DNA from: Lentisphaeria bacterium UBA4640
Lineage (GTDB): Bacteria > Verrucomicrobiota > Lentisphaeria > Victivallales > UBA1829
Assembly (NCBI GenBank): GCA_002405835.1
Contig: DHMO01000003.1
Coordinates: forward strand, 1 to 42,560
Reading direction: 5' to 3'
Length of the DNA stretch: 42,560 bases
Shown: positions 23,401 through 31,606 of the stretch, one piece after another
Layout: each line of letters opens with the position of its first letter
Position numbering within the stretch: the first letter of the stretch is position 1
Notes under the pieces: model-generated
What the model was told of the DNA's origin: nothing
Databases searched by the model: none
What the model saw: the letters and a program-made list of their open reading frames with translations, nothing else
Made by a program: the position numbers and the translations under genes

Positions 23401-26307
23401 GGGAAGATTTTCGCCGGCGAACTTTTTCAGAAGCGCAAGTGCCGCCTCCGGTTCCCCCTTGCGGCGGAGAAGTTCCACCTCCATGAAGCGCGCCCGCCAG
23501 CGGAATTCTCCACCTGCCGTCTCCGCTTTTTTCAATGCGGCGGAAGCGGCGGAATAGAGCGCGGCGGATTCGGCGGAACTGCTCAACGCAAACAGAATTT
23601 CCGGATTCGTTTCCTTTGCAATGCGCATTTCGAACAGACGCAGAGCTTCCGCACGTTTTCCCGCGAGCAGTTCCAGACGGACAGCCGCATTCAGCCAGAA
23701 GAGATTCGGATCATCCGCCATCATCGCCCGTGTGCGGCGGCGCATCAGCTCCGTTTTTCCGCACTTTTCGGCGAGACGCAGCAGGCGCGGCGCAAACCGA
23801 ACATCGGCGGGGATATTTTCCAGAAGATTCAGAGCTTCGGCGGGATGTCCGGAATCCTCCAGTTCATTCAAAAGGAGCTCCAGCCTGTCCGGATCGGGAT
23901 TCTTTTTCCATTTTCCCAGCAGGGCGGGAAGCGTTCCGGCGGAACGGGCATCTTCAAGCTGAACAGCCAGTTCAAACCGGTCCGCGCTCTGACCGGACAA
24001 CGGCAGAAGCACCGCACAGCAAAGCACAAACGCGGAACGGCGGAGCGGAAGACGGCGCAGCAGAATCTGAAGCAGCATCAGAATCACAAAACCGAATCCG
24101 AAAAACGGACGCAGATGCAGGAACTTTTCGTGCTCCGCCGGAACCGGAACAAGTGCAGAACGGCGATTGAGCTCCTCCGCAAATGCGCGGTTCAACTCAG
24201 GCGAACCCGTGTACGGGGCATCCGCAGAAAGGAAACGCACTGATTCGGAATCAGAGAAATCAGGTTCTTCCGAAACGCTCAGACTGTATGCTCCGCCGGC
24301 GAGACAGGAGGCGCGAAAATGGAATGCGCCGTCCGAACCGCGCACCAGACGCATCCGCTCGGCTCCACCGCCGGAACGGAGTTCCGCAAACAATTCCGGA
24401 TGCTCACCGGAGCTGTCGATCCGGATGTGAATATCGCGGTTCATGGAAAGAGAACGGAAATCGAAGCGGCGCAGTTTCACCGGATCCGGAAGTGCGCGCG
24501 CAAGTCCGGCAAGCATCCCAGTCCAGGCAGGATCGGCGGAGAGATTCCGCACCCACGGGCCAGAAAGTTCAGATGCAATCACGGCAGCGGTTCCAAGTCC
24601 GCATGAACGGAACGCCGCAAGCGGAAGCCCGCCGCCTCGCAGGAATTCGACCGAGCCCGGCACAAACTCCGTTTCCGAAACGCCGGATACCGTCAAATTC
24701 TCCGGGAGTCTCTCCGTAAACGGCACGGAAACGCCACGTTCCACACGGAAAACGCCCTCACGGTACGGCGGCAGAGCTTCGCGTCCGGATTGACGGAAGT
24801 TCAGCTCCGGCAAGGCAAAACGGCTGGCGGCATTGTAGAAGCGTCCCCCGCCCAGCAGAGCAAGGCGCGCAAGAAAATCGCTCTGTCCGGGACCGACCAT
24901 GACGGTGGATACGGTGATGTCGCTCTGCGCCATCCGGCGGAGGAGTCCCTCAAAATCGCCGCGCTCCACTCCGCCGTCGGTCAGAATCAGCACATGCTTC
25001 AGACGCGTATCGACGTTGCGGAGTGCGTAAAACGCCTCTTCCACAGCGGGAAGAATGACGGTTCCGCCGCCGGCGTTCAGACGGTTCAGCGCGCGGCGGA
25101 GCTCCAGATGATTCGAAGCGCTCTGCATCGGCGCGGCCCAGCGGCGGCGTCCGTGAAATTCGACAATGCCGGCCATGTCACAGTCCCGCAGTTTGTCCAG
25201 CGCAAGACGCGCCGTCTCGCGGGCAAGAGCCAGACGCGTTCCGCTCATGCTGCCCGAAGTGTCGATAATGATGACAAGCGCGGTTGTCGGCGTCCGTTCC
25301 AGAACTTTTCCCGACGGACGCAGCGGAAGAATTTTCTCAAATTCTGCGGGGACGCATCCCGGAGCAAAAAGCGGAGAACGTCCGGCAAACAGGAGGAGTC
25401 CGGTTCCGCGTTCCGCAAGGTGCGCAACCTCCGCAAGTTCTTTGCGCGAAAGCTGATTCACTCCGTTTTCACCGAAAATCAGAAGCGGATACGAAGCGAA
25501 AACGGGATCAGACGTCCGGCGCTCCGCAATCAGACGTCCGGCGAACATCCGGTTCAACGCGGCGGCGTCCTCCTCCGGACGCGGCGAAATCAGCAGAGCC
25601 CGCAAGGGGGCATCCACACGGAGCGGATGCGAACCGGCACGTCTGCCGTTGATTTCCGCAATCAGCTCACGCTCCCCCGCTCCCGAAAGAGAAAACGGAA
25701 GAGTGAAGCTCTGTACGCCGGATGAAAACTTCCGTTCCGTGCGCGCCAGCTCCGCTCCGGATTCATCGCGGAGCACCAGACGGAGCGTCGCGGGATGCGG
25801 CAGAAAGAGTGAAAATTCCGCTTCCGCAGTCTCTCCGGTTCCGATATGCAGAGGGACAGAAAACTTGCTGAGCACCGGCTCCTGCGGCATTGCAGAAGGT
25901 GTAAAATGGGCGAAAACCGGAATTCCGCGACGCGCCAGCGCATCCGTTTCGCGAGCGATTGATCCGGAAGATTCGGAGAAACCGGAGAACAGATGAATCA
26001 CTCCGCCCTTCTGAAGCGCGGCGCCCGCCTCTGACAGAGCATGAGCGGCAGAACCGTGAAACGGGACTGTACGCGAATACGGGAAATGCCGTTTCAGTTC
26101 AGAGAAATCCGGAACCGTTCCTTCTTCATAAAGAATCACGCACTCCGGTCCGCGTTCCGTCAGCCGGAGCACCGGACCCGATGCGGCGAGAACCAGCAAC
26201 AGCAGAGCCGCACTCTGGCAGAGCCGCACGCCGCGCCGCAGAAAAAACGGAAGAACCGCCAGCGGAAGGAGAATCAGAAACCATATCGAGGTAAAGAAAA
26301 GAGTCAT
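20485..26307 (-). CDS. Giant VWA-TPR membrane protein (BatA/BatB-like fusion)
   Basis: This protein of 1940 residues is far longer than usual BatA/BatB proteins (300-350). Two membrane segments open it (residues 4-24 and 31-46). A von Willebrand A domain at about 340-510 has the MIDAS motif VIIIDTSGSMSG, the central GGGTVILPAVEEAF and LILTDGGVERGD. A second hydrophobic region at about 735-775 (FGFVILMLLQILLRR, AFVLCCAVLLPLSGQ) is followed by about 1150 residues of TPR-like helices, for example AVFALLGDHVKAAELYSECL and LLFRYAEVLEAQGNYRDAG. ATG 26307 starts two bases after the upstream stop. It reads as a Bat VWA protein fused to a BatE-like TPR protein, probably anchored with the TPR part in the periplasm. 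Confidence 0.85.
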   Translation of the reverse strand: MTLFFTSIWFLILLPLAVLPFFLRRGVRLCQSAALLLLVLAASGPVLRLTERGPECVILYEEGTVPDFSELKRHFPYSRTVPFHGSAAHALSEAGAALQKGGVIHLFSGFSESSGSIARETDALARRGIPVFAHFTPSAMPQEPVLSKFSVPLHIGTGETAEAEFSLFLPHPATLRLVLRDESGAELARTERKFSSGVQSFTLPFSLSGAGERELIAEINGRRAGSHPLRVDAPLRALLISPRPEEDAAALNRMFAGRLIAERRTSDPVFASYPLLIFGENGVNQLSRKELAEVAHLAERGTGLLLFAGRSPLFAPGCVPAEFEKILPLRPSGKVLERTPTTALVIIIDTSGSMSGTRLALARETARLALDKLRDCDMAGIVEFHGRRRWAAPMQSASNHLELRRALNRLNAGGGTVILPAVEEAFYALRNVDTRLKHVLILTDGGVERGDFEGLLRRMAQSDITVSTVMVGPGQSDFLARLALLGGGRFYNAASRFALPELNFRQSGREALPPYREGVFRVERGVSVPFTERLPENLTVSGVSETEFVPGSVEFLRGGGLPLAAFRSCGLGTAAVIASELSGPWVRNLSADPAWTGMLAGLARALPDPVKLRRFDFRSLSMNRDIHIRIDSSGEHPELFAELRSGGGAERMRLVRGSDGAFHFRASCLAGGAYSLSVSEEPDFSDSESVRFLSADAPYTGSPELNRAFAEELNRRSALVPVPAEHEKFLHLRPFFGFGFVILMLLQILLRRLPLRRSAFVLCCAVLLPLSGQSADRFELAVQLEDARSAGTLPALLGKWKKNPDPDRLELLLNELEDSGHPAEALNLLENIPADVRFAPRLLRLAEKCGKTELMRRRTRAMMADDPNLFWLNAAVRLELLAGKRAEALRLFEMRIAKETNPEILFALSSSAESAALYSAASAALKKAETAGGEFRWRARFMEVELLRRKGEPEAALALLKKFAGENLPRGLSMKAADLCEQLGDISAALQIYRRNGSEEALQRSAMLLESSGSAREARSLWMRIWRESANEMRSRQAADRVIALAVKEKSLDKLLSELKHEPETPRRKLFYCRAFAAAGRQNDVLRYLHAPADERLRLTFLLEFKRWREAAALLETLKEKYPAERESFLQQLTAIAVESRDRALAERSVSELLGNAKDRASALEYSAGVFALLGDHVKAAELYSECLKLAPDRIELYLLRANAEKASGKGADALRFFLTQIADPSLPPDLFGVMADGLLNLNAPKPVLNQGLKAVLMRLDAAPDELFYYRLAEDFAEELGDSALWRKLQHRQLAVAPERRVLLLRGLFEDSVARSDRAGALRYARILLGLNEVCSPALSRALVQCLIESGNFSAAERCAGSADSADGAHQNLFALTEILLDSGHLVDSARICRELLSLSPDDPALLFRYAEVLEAQGNYRDAGRMNWKALRLTAARGNFSAESAKRLLPRIASFANQAVLFPELQAEVKTFSRTVSPSARKAVWRPLLQRIAVLQSGRPTGKPRPVVPQIPPAAAFAEELRMLAPDAAAKKVKSHFDSMKPERRAAFWLKVVGELQFEPSPALSSALERIGDSLKPRDASVDWPLNSFALKLKRHYADAMLKRFPDSLHALTLAARLHVAGGESDTARTLADEVYDLFLKQEQVKLPDVRILRDLNCVYADASAARKEWIETLNEDRTLLGDSLPSDLLQAVLLDGAGRSDEAFSLLAGVWKRGVRELTVFRSLEELAPRCGRLNEFRELLLEYAPKDNVVQVLYARRLVFLLRTSGRGAEARAYLSALPPVLMKRERLLLDSESLAPEMFALELCRFVTEQSRTGSFIGFYADDYGVSGAPRTNVLPSLAAGLPSLRAPLEYLLCGMPVTERGFAALVETLRNLPSVPQDDFPRTAPVRVILKSLRGEALDAAERKLAAMLASNPRVPQENAQLFQNALRTSEHLKQP

Positions 26308-26308
26308 G

Positions 26309-27220
26309 TCACACCGTCTTTCGTTTGCTCCAAAGCAGGAAATCCGCAAGCGCGGCAAGCAAAGCCGCGACGAACAGAATCCAGCTCAGGTGAAACGCGC
26401 CGCGCGGAGGAAGTTCCGGTTCTGTATCCGGAATCCGCGCGAACTGTCCGTTTTCGTAAAATCCGTAAACTCCGGAAGCGGTCAGCAGTGCATAGATCCC
26501 TTCCGCTTCCGCTTCATCCGTGCCGTTCCCTGAAGAGAGAATCAGCGTTGCGGATTTCCGGTCCGTCAACTGAACGCCGGGCAGGAAAGCAAGGCGTTTC
26601 AGAAGAGCTTCCGATGCGTGCTCCATATGCAGTTTCAAAGGAGACGCAACGGGAAAAGCCGCGTTCCCTGTTTTCAGGAACACCGCTCCCGCCGGCAGTC
26701 GCGGCGGAGGAACCGAATCCAGCCAGATGACAGAACCTTTTTCTCCCGTCTGACGCATGGCAAGAGCCAGCACGCCGTCGCGGTCGACCGGAAGAAGCTG
26801 AACATTCTGTTCCGCGAACGGAAGATCGTTTCGCAGAAAAACGCCCGAACCGGAAAGCAGAAGAACGGAGGTGCGGGACGGATCCAGTTTCGCGACCATC
26901 CGCTCCGCCGCCTTCCGCGCATCCGGCGCACAGACAACCACCGTGCGCGGAGCATCCGGCTGCATCACCAGCACGGGTCCGGTTAAAGCGAAAATCAGCG
27001 CAAGAAGTGCGAGCAGCGGCGCAATCAGACTTCTCCATCGCGAAAAAACTCCGGACAGAATCCGCCGCAGCGGCGAAACCCGTTCATCAAGCCAGAGCAT
27101 GACGGAAGGGACAACGCGTCCTTCCCCATGCGCCCGGAGAAACTGCATCGCAAGCAAAGCGAGAACCGCAACAGCTCCAGCGGCCGAAGCGGACAGAAAG
27201 GAGAGTCCCTGCGCAATCAT
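26309..27220 (-). CDS. BatA-type N-terminal domain membrane protein
   Basis: This 303-residue protein begins with an aerotolerance-regulator-like N-terminus. A hydrophobic stretch (AAGAVAVLALLAMQFLRA) is followed by VVPSVMLWLDERVSPLRRIL and a second membrane segment (SLIAPLLALLALIFALTG). The middle is a soluble domain without the DxSxS metal site, so the VWA fold, if present, is not functional. A third membrane segment is at the C-terminus (HLSWILFVAALLAALADFLL), followed by basic residues. ATG 27220 overlaps the DUF58 stop (ATGA). It probably partners the giant VWA protein in the membrane. Confidence 0.8.
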   Translation of the reverse strand: MIAQGLSFLSASAAGAVAVLALLAMQFLRAHGEGRVVPSVMLWLDERVSPLRRILSGVFSRWRSLIAPLLALLALIFALTGPVLVMQPDAPRTVVVCAPDARKAAERMVAKLDPSRTSVLLLSGSGVFLRNDLPFAEQNVQLLPVDRDGVLALAMRQTGEKGSVIWLDSVPPPRLPAGAVFLKTGNAAFPVASPLKLHMEHASEALLKRLAFLPGVQLTDRKSATLILSSGNGTDEAEAEGIYALLTASGVYGFYENGQFARIPDTEPELPPRGAFHLSWILFVAALLAALADFLLWSKRKTV

Positions 27221-28071
27221 TCGGACACCTCCGGACAAAGTTTCGTCCGGCACAGCTGAATCAGCTCCGGTACGGAAAGTGTGCAGTCGAACACCTGATA
27301 TCCTCCGCCGTTCCGCGCGGCAAAACGCATCAGCAGCGAGTCGAATTGCTCCAGACGTTCCATATAACGCGCAACGCAGTCTGAAGAAACCGCGACTTCC
27401 GTTCCGCTCTCCGAATCAATCAGACGGAAACCGGAATAAGCTCCGGGGTTCAGCTCCTCTTCACGGTTCCGGATGCGGAGCGGAGTAAATCCGACAGAAT
27501 GTTTCAGATGCCGTTCCAAGCGCACAAGACCTTCCGGTTCAAGGAAATCGGAGACAACCCAGCAGTGCGGTCCGGCGGGAAGCCGCAGGGGGAACAGCGA
27601 TTTTTCCGCCGGGGTATGGAAACTCTTCATCAGAAACGCACTCAACGCCGATGCGGAAGCGGAACCGGCTGGAAACACAGCGGAATGAGTTCCGCAGCAG
27701 ACCGTTACGGGGTCGCCGCCGGAAAGCAGAACCGTACCGAGAAAAAAGGCAATCCGCCACACCGTCAACACCCGTTCCGGAGCACAGCGGACTGAACGCG
27801 TTCCATCCAGAATGATCAGATGCTTCGTGCGCGGAAAATTCCGAAACCGGCGCAGGAGCAGACGGCGCGAGCGGCGGAAGATATTCCAGTCGACTCTCCG
27901 CAGGTCATCGCCCGGCGTATAGGCGCGGTAATCCTGAAATTCAGAACTGTCCCCGGGGAACGGCGAACGGTGGCTTCCCGATGAGAACGGGATGCCTCTG
28001 CGCTCCGGCGGAACGGCACAGAGCTGCGCCGCCTCCAGAAGTTCCGCGGGAAACAGTTCATCTGCTGTCAT
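27217..28071 (-). CDS. DUF58 protein
   Basis: This 284-residue protein carries the DUF58 signature DYRAYTPGDDLRRVDW at about residues 47-62, then FRRSRRLLLRRF. The VWA-like core follows, with LIILDGTRSVR at the metal-site position. There Thr replaces the first Ser of DxSxS, so metal binding may be changed. It has no membrane segment and is probably cytoplasmic. DUF58 proteins accompany MoxR ATPases, in which the ATPase is thought to act as a chaperone for VWA partners. It overlaps both neighbours by four bases (ATGA at 28068-28071 and 27217-27220). Confidence 0.9.
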   Translation of the reverse strand: MTADELFPAELLEAAQLCAVPPERRGIPFSSGSHRSPFPGDSSEFQDYRAYTPGDDLRRVDWNIFRRSRRLLLRRFRNFPRTKHLIILDGTRSVRCAPERVLTVWRIAFFLGTVLLSGGDPVTVCCGTHSAVFPAGSASASALSAFLMKSFHTPAEKSLFPLRLPAGPHCWVVSDFLEPEGLVRLERHLKHSVGFTPLRIRNREEELNPGAYSGFRLIDSESGTEVAVSSDCVARYMERLEQFDSLLMRFAARNGGGYQVFDCTLSVPELIQLCRTKLCPEVSE

Positions 28072-29060
28072 TTCTGGAACTCTCCGAGAATTTTTGTGAG
28101 AAGCGAATCCGGCGTCTGCTTCTCCATCCGAGCCTCAAAGGAAAGCGCAATGCGGTGACGCAGAACGGGAAGCGCAGCACGGAAGACGTCGCCCGCGCCG
28201 ATCGCGGTGCGCCCGTCGAGAAGCGCGTAAACCTTCGCCATCAGAATCAGTCCCTGCGCGGCGCGCGGTCCCGCTCCGCGCTGAATCTGCGGACGGCATG
28301 AGGCAGGACAGAACTCAGACTCCGGCTGGGTCGCCATCACAAGACGGACCGCGATGCGTTTCGCGCTCTCCTCCGCAAGAACCGAACGGACGGTCCGGCG
28401 CATGGCAAGCACATCGTCCGCAGAGCAGACCGCGTTCACACGCTCCTCGTGCGAGGAAGTGGTGAGGTCAAGAATACGGAAATATTCCTCCTCTTTCGGA
28501 TATCCGATTTCAAGTTTGACAAGGAAGCGGTCGAGCTCCGCCTCCGGCAGCGGATAGGTTCCCTCCTGCTCCACGGGATTCTGTGTGGCAATCACGGTGA
28601 ACGGTTCGGGAATGCGCATGGTGGAGCCGCCGGCAGTAACCTGATGCTCCTGCATCGCCTCCAGCAGAGCGGACTGCGTGCGCGGGGTCGCGCGGTTGAT
28701 CTCATCCGCAAGAATGAAATTCGCGAGCAGCGGTCCCGGACGGAACACCAGCGAAGTTCCGCCGCGCCCGTCCTCCTGAAGCTGCATCGAACCGGTGATG
28801 TCGGCAGGCATCAGGTCGGGCGTGAACTGGATGCGCGAGAATTCGAGCGACAGCGCCGCCGCAAGACTTCGCGCGAGCAGAGTCTTGCCCAGCCCGGGGA
28901 CGCCCTCCAGAAGCACATGCCCGTCCGCCGCAACCGAAGCAAGAAGATCGGTCACAACCTCATCGTGTCCGACAAACACACGGGTCAATTCATTCTTCAG
29001 AAGATTGAAGGTTTTCTGAAACTGCCGGACCGGTTCCGGCGCGGACGATGTCTGCATCAT
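28068..29060 (-). CDS. moxR: MoxR-family AAA+ ATPase
   Basis: This 330-residue AAA+ ATPase is of the MoxR type, thought to remodel or activate VWA-domain partners. Walker A is GVPGLGKT (53-60). GPLLANFILADEINR holds Walker B (about 116-120). RTQSALLEAMQEHQVT and FTVIATQNPVEQEGTYPLPEA (broken here after 20 residues) carry the sensor-1 Asn and the arginine-finger region. The C-terminal lid reads YALLDGRTAIGAGDVFRAAL. Length and domain order are normal. It starts ATGATG with an ATGA overlap with the upstream gene, and ends overlapping the DUF58 gene. It is the energy-using component of the operon. Confidence 0.95.
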   Translation of the reverse strand: MMQTSSAPEPVRQFQKTFNLLKNELTRVFVGHDEVVTDLLASVAADGHVLLEGVPGLGKTLLARSLAAALSLEFSRIQFTPDLMPADITGSMQLQEDGRGGTSLVFRPGPLLANFILADEINRATPRTQSALLEAMQEHQVTAGGSTMRIPEPFTVIATQNPVEQEGTYPLPEAELDRFLVKLEIGYPKEEEYFRILDLTTSSHEERVNAVCSADDVLAMRRTVRSVLAEESAKRIAVRLVMATQPESEFCPASCRPQIQRGAGPRAAQGLILMAKVYALLDGRTAIGAGDVFRAALPVLRHRIALSFEARMEKQTPDSLLTKILGEFQK

Positions 29061-30367
29061 ATTCCTGTTCCTTTATTTTCCACTGATTCAGATTCTGTAA
29101 AACGCCGCTGCTCCAGTCTCAGGCGTGCGGGCATGACGCGGCGGAAACCGCGCGGTTCACGCACGGCGGATACCGGAGAAGTCCCCGGACGCCGCTCCGC
29201 GGTTCCGGATGACGAAGAGACCGCCGAGGTCAGATCTGCCCCCGCGCCGAGTCTGCCGGAAACAACGTCCGGAAGCGGGACCGCCGGCAGAGCGGATGCC
29301 GCTCCGCGCGATTTTTTCGCGCCCGTATCCCCGCCGCGCCCGTCTCCGGGATCATCGCCGTGCCCCTCCTTTTCGGAGAGCTCGCGTCCGGCGGGCTTGG
29401 CTCCGTCGGAAAGCAGAGGCTGAATGCCTCCGCGCGAAAGTTCTTTTCCGCGGCGCACTTCGCGGCGTTTCCGGCGCTGCTCCGAACGGGAGCGGTCTCC
29501 CGAAGAAAGCCCGGCGGTCATGCCGGAATTTTCTCCGCCTTCACCGCCTTCCGATCCGCCGTTTCCGGACGATTCTCCGCCGGAGGAACCCGATGTTTTT
29601 TCCGGCAGAGACTGAGAGACGGCCTCTTCCGGTTCACCACGTCCGCCGCTCTGTCCGGCGGCGTCGGCGGAAGCATTTCCCGGACGCGGTGCGGTGTTCG
29701 CCGCCAGACCGGATCTGCGGTTTCCGGAACCTTCGCCGCCGACCGGAATTCCCGTACCCGGCAGAGCTGCTGCGCCGGAAGAAAACGCGAGGAGCCCTCC
29801 ATCTCCGTTTTCATACGCCGCATCCGCAGCGGCGGAAGCGGACGCCTGCTGTTCAGCAGTCCGCCGTTTTCCATTTTGCAGAACGGAGGTCAGCTCCGCC
29901 GGATACGGCAAGCCGGTCAAAAACAAAGAAAAGAGAAGCGGAATGAAAAGACGTTTCCAGTGAAGACGCCGGAACGGGAAACGGATACGCGGACTTTCCA
30001 GCTGTTCCAGTCCAAGCCGGACTGCATAAGCGGCGAATTCACCTTCCGCGCTCCGCACCGTCAGCTCCAGAGCGGTTGCGGCAAGCGACTGCGTATTTGT
30101 CATGCGGTCCGCCTCCGCCGCGCATTCCGCCCGGGACGGCATCGCGCGGAAAAAGCACACGGCGAATCCCGCGCAGAAAATACAGGGAAGAACAAGCAGA
30201 ATCTCCATGCTCAGACCGAAGAAACGGACAAGCAGCACCGCCGGGAGCAGAACCCATGCGGCAGGCGTCAGCGCGTCCGTCAGCACGGCGGGCAGACGCG
30301 ACAAAACCAGCCTCCGCCGAACGACGGAGAGTCTGGCATATAACATTTTTTCCGATTCCCGCTGCAT
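29057..30367 (-). CDS. Two- or three-pass membrane protein with Gly/Ser/Arg-rich tail, first gene of the MoxR operon
   Basis: This protein of about 436 residues has membrane segments near the N-terminus (LTPAAWVLLPAVLLVRFFG, MEILLVLPCIFCAGFAVCFF) and at about residues 140-155 (LFIPLLFSLFLTGLPY). A long low-complexity tail is rich in Gly, Ser, Glu and Arg (SGGESSGNGGSEGGEGGENS). The region EAEADRMTNTQSLAATALEL, written here with minor ambiguity, resembles the N-terminus of DUF4175-like proteins, which occur in Bat-type operons in other phyla. The start is uncertain: ATG 30367 or ATG 30346, both with weak GGAA sites. A longer in-frame extension to 30436 lacks a good site. It overlaps the moxR start by four bases. 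Function unknown. Confidence 0.65.
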   Translation of the reverse strand: MQRESEKMLYARLSVVRRRLVLSRLPAVLTDALTPAAWVLLPAVLLVRFFGLSMEILLVLPCIFCAGFAVCFFRAMPSRAECAAEADRMTNTQSLAATALELTVRSAEGEFAAYAVRLGLEQLESPRIRFPFRRLHWKRLFIPLLFSLFLTGLPYPAELTSVLQNGKRRTAEQQASASAAADAAYENGDGGLLAFSSGAAALPGTGIPVGGEGSGNRRSGLAANTAPRPGNASADAAGQSGGRGEPEEAVSQSLPEKTSGSSGGESSGNGGSEGGEGGENSGMTAGLSSGDRSRSEQRRKRREVRRGKELSRGGIQPLLSDGAKPAGRELSEKEGHGDDPGDGRGGDTGAKKSRGAASALPAVPLPDVVSGRLGAGADLTSAVSSSSGTAERRPGTSPVSAVREPRGFRRVMPARLRLEQRRFTESESVENKGTGI

Positions 30368-30470
30368 TGTTCCGCTGCGGAAAACATTTTTCAGAGCTGG
30401 CGCCTTTACAATACAGCGGTTCCGGCAAAAATGCAAGCGCGGAAAAGAACTTTTTCACATATTTTTCAAG

Positions 30471-30494
30471 ACTAATTTAGTTGTAACTAATTTA
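30471..30494. repeat. Direct repeat ACTAATTTA x2
   Basis: ACTAATTTA occurs at 30471-30479 and 30486-30494, a 15-base pitch. The core CTAATTTA recurs as an inverted pair at 30616-30637. The 30368-30670 gap is otherwise AT-rich, with no gene seen. These copies lie upstream of the minus-strand MoxR operon and may be regulator sites. Confidence 0.55.
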
Positions 30495-30607
30495 ACTATT
30501 TCAATTCTGCAATGAATTTATTTAAAAAAAATTTATACTAAGTTTCAATGGTTAACGCGGAAAAACATGCAGGCAATCTTTTTTATAAAGAAAAATACGA
30601 ACCTTAC

Positions 30608-30639
30608 TTGACTTTTAAATTAGAAGAGGCTAATTTAAA
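30608..30639 (+). promoter_or_regulatory. Promoter with overlapping palindromic operator for the pilin-like gene
   Basis: A -35 TTGACT (30608-30613), a 17-base spacer and a -10 TAATTT (30631-30636) are overlaid by the perfect inverted repeat TTTAAATTAG (30614-30623), six bases, CTAATTTAAA (30630-30639). A protein bound there would block the promoter. The half-site matches the upstream direct repeats. Confidence 0.55.
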
Positions 30640-30670
30640 CGCGCAAAAAAAACGAACACAAGGTGTCTGA

Positions 30671-31444
30671 ATGACGGGAAAGAAAAAAACGGCGGGATTT
30701 TTCCGGAAAAGGAATTTCACGCTTATAGAGCTCATGATCACCCTTGCCATCATCATTCTGCTGGCGGCGATGCTCGGTCCGCTCCTCCAGCGGGGGCGCG
30801 CAAGGGCGCAGTACATCGCATGCGCCAGCAATCTGAAACAGATTTCCCTGGCATATCTGCAATACATCAACGACTATCAGAATGTGCCTTGCAAAAACAT
30901 TCTCGGACGCGAACAGCACATGTCGTACCGCCTCCCGTACGGCTACGACGACGGACGCGGCGGCGGTCCCGAATGCTACGGGTTCCCGTCGGCGGTGCAT
31001 CCGTACATATCGAGTTCAGGAAAAATCTGGCGCTGTCCCTCCATGGAGCAGCGCATTCAGGTTTCCTACCCGTCGAACAACAATATGCTCAATGAAATCG
31101 GCAAAGCCACAACCTATGTTACAACCGGAGAAGGTGTGGATCAGAAACGCTACTCTCTGACAGTCAAAAACCTCCATGTCCGCGCCGTCGGAAGCATCGC
31201 AATTCTCACGGAAAACAACTTCCGGCTGGGAGCATTCAAAACCGGAGTTTACGATCAGCAGGATACCAGAGGCGACGCGGCGCCGAACATTCCGGACGAA
31301 CGCATCTTTGTACACAGTCTGGGCGGTCCGGTACGCTTCACCGGTTCTCAAACCTCCCTTCTCATGACCGCCGACGGAAGCGTCATCGTCACCGGAGCGT
31401 GGGGAAAATGGAAAACAGGACAGTGGAGCGGTTCGCTCCTTTGA
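30671..31444 (+). CDS. Prepilin-type (type II pseudopilin-like) protein
   Basis: This 257-residue protein has a class III signal: a basic leader (MTGKKKTAGFFRKRN) followed by FTLIELMITLAIIILLAAML, with the conserved Glu at mature position 5. The residue before cleavage is Asn, not Gly, which is common in Lentisphaerota relatives. Next is the paired region SNLKQISLAYLQYINDYQN, then a C-terminal beta-rich domain ending near LLMTADGSV, similar to the H-X9-DG region of DUF1559-type proteins. Such proteins are numerous in this group; most have no known role, though some may form pseudopili for secretion. AAGGTG lies about six bases before the ATG at 30671. The palindrome-overlapped promoter is upstream. 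Confidence 0.9.
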   Translation: MTGKKKTAGFFRKRNFTLIELMITLAIIILLAAMLGPLLQRGRARAQYIACASNLKQISLAYLQYINDYQNVPCKNILGREQHMSYRLPYGYDDGRGGGPECYGFPSAVHPYISSSGKIWRCPSMEQRIQVSYPSNNNMLNEIGKATTYVTTGEGVDQKRYSLTVKNLHVRAVGSIAILTENNFRLGAFKTGVYDQQDTRGDAAPNIPDERIFVHSLGGPVRFTGSQTSLLMTADGSVIVTGAWGKWKTGQWSGSLL

Positions 31445-31606
31445 GATAAAACCGAAACGGAAAAGGAATACGGAAAACAGATTTTCGGACACGGGAACCG
31501 CAGGCTGCTGGCGCCGCTCAACGGTTCCGACAAAACAGGAAGTCAGCGCCGCAACATGCGGTGCTTCACATTAAAACCATTGCAAAAACTATAAGGAGAT
31601 CAAGCG

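Noticed and set aside
21637..24243. Long plus-strand open frame inside the giant VWA-TPR gene
   Set aside because: It is the antisense of TPR-repeat coding sequence, is Arg/Gln rich with no motif, and has no ribosome binding site.
31494..31528. GGAACCG/CGGTTCC inverted repeat before the 887-residue protein gene
   Set aside because: Seven-base stem with a 21-base loop and no T-run. Too weak to call a terminator or riboswitch.
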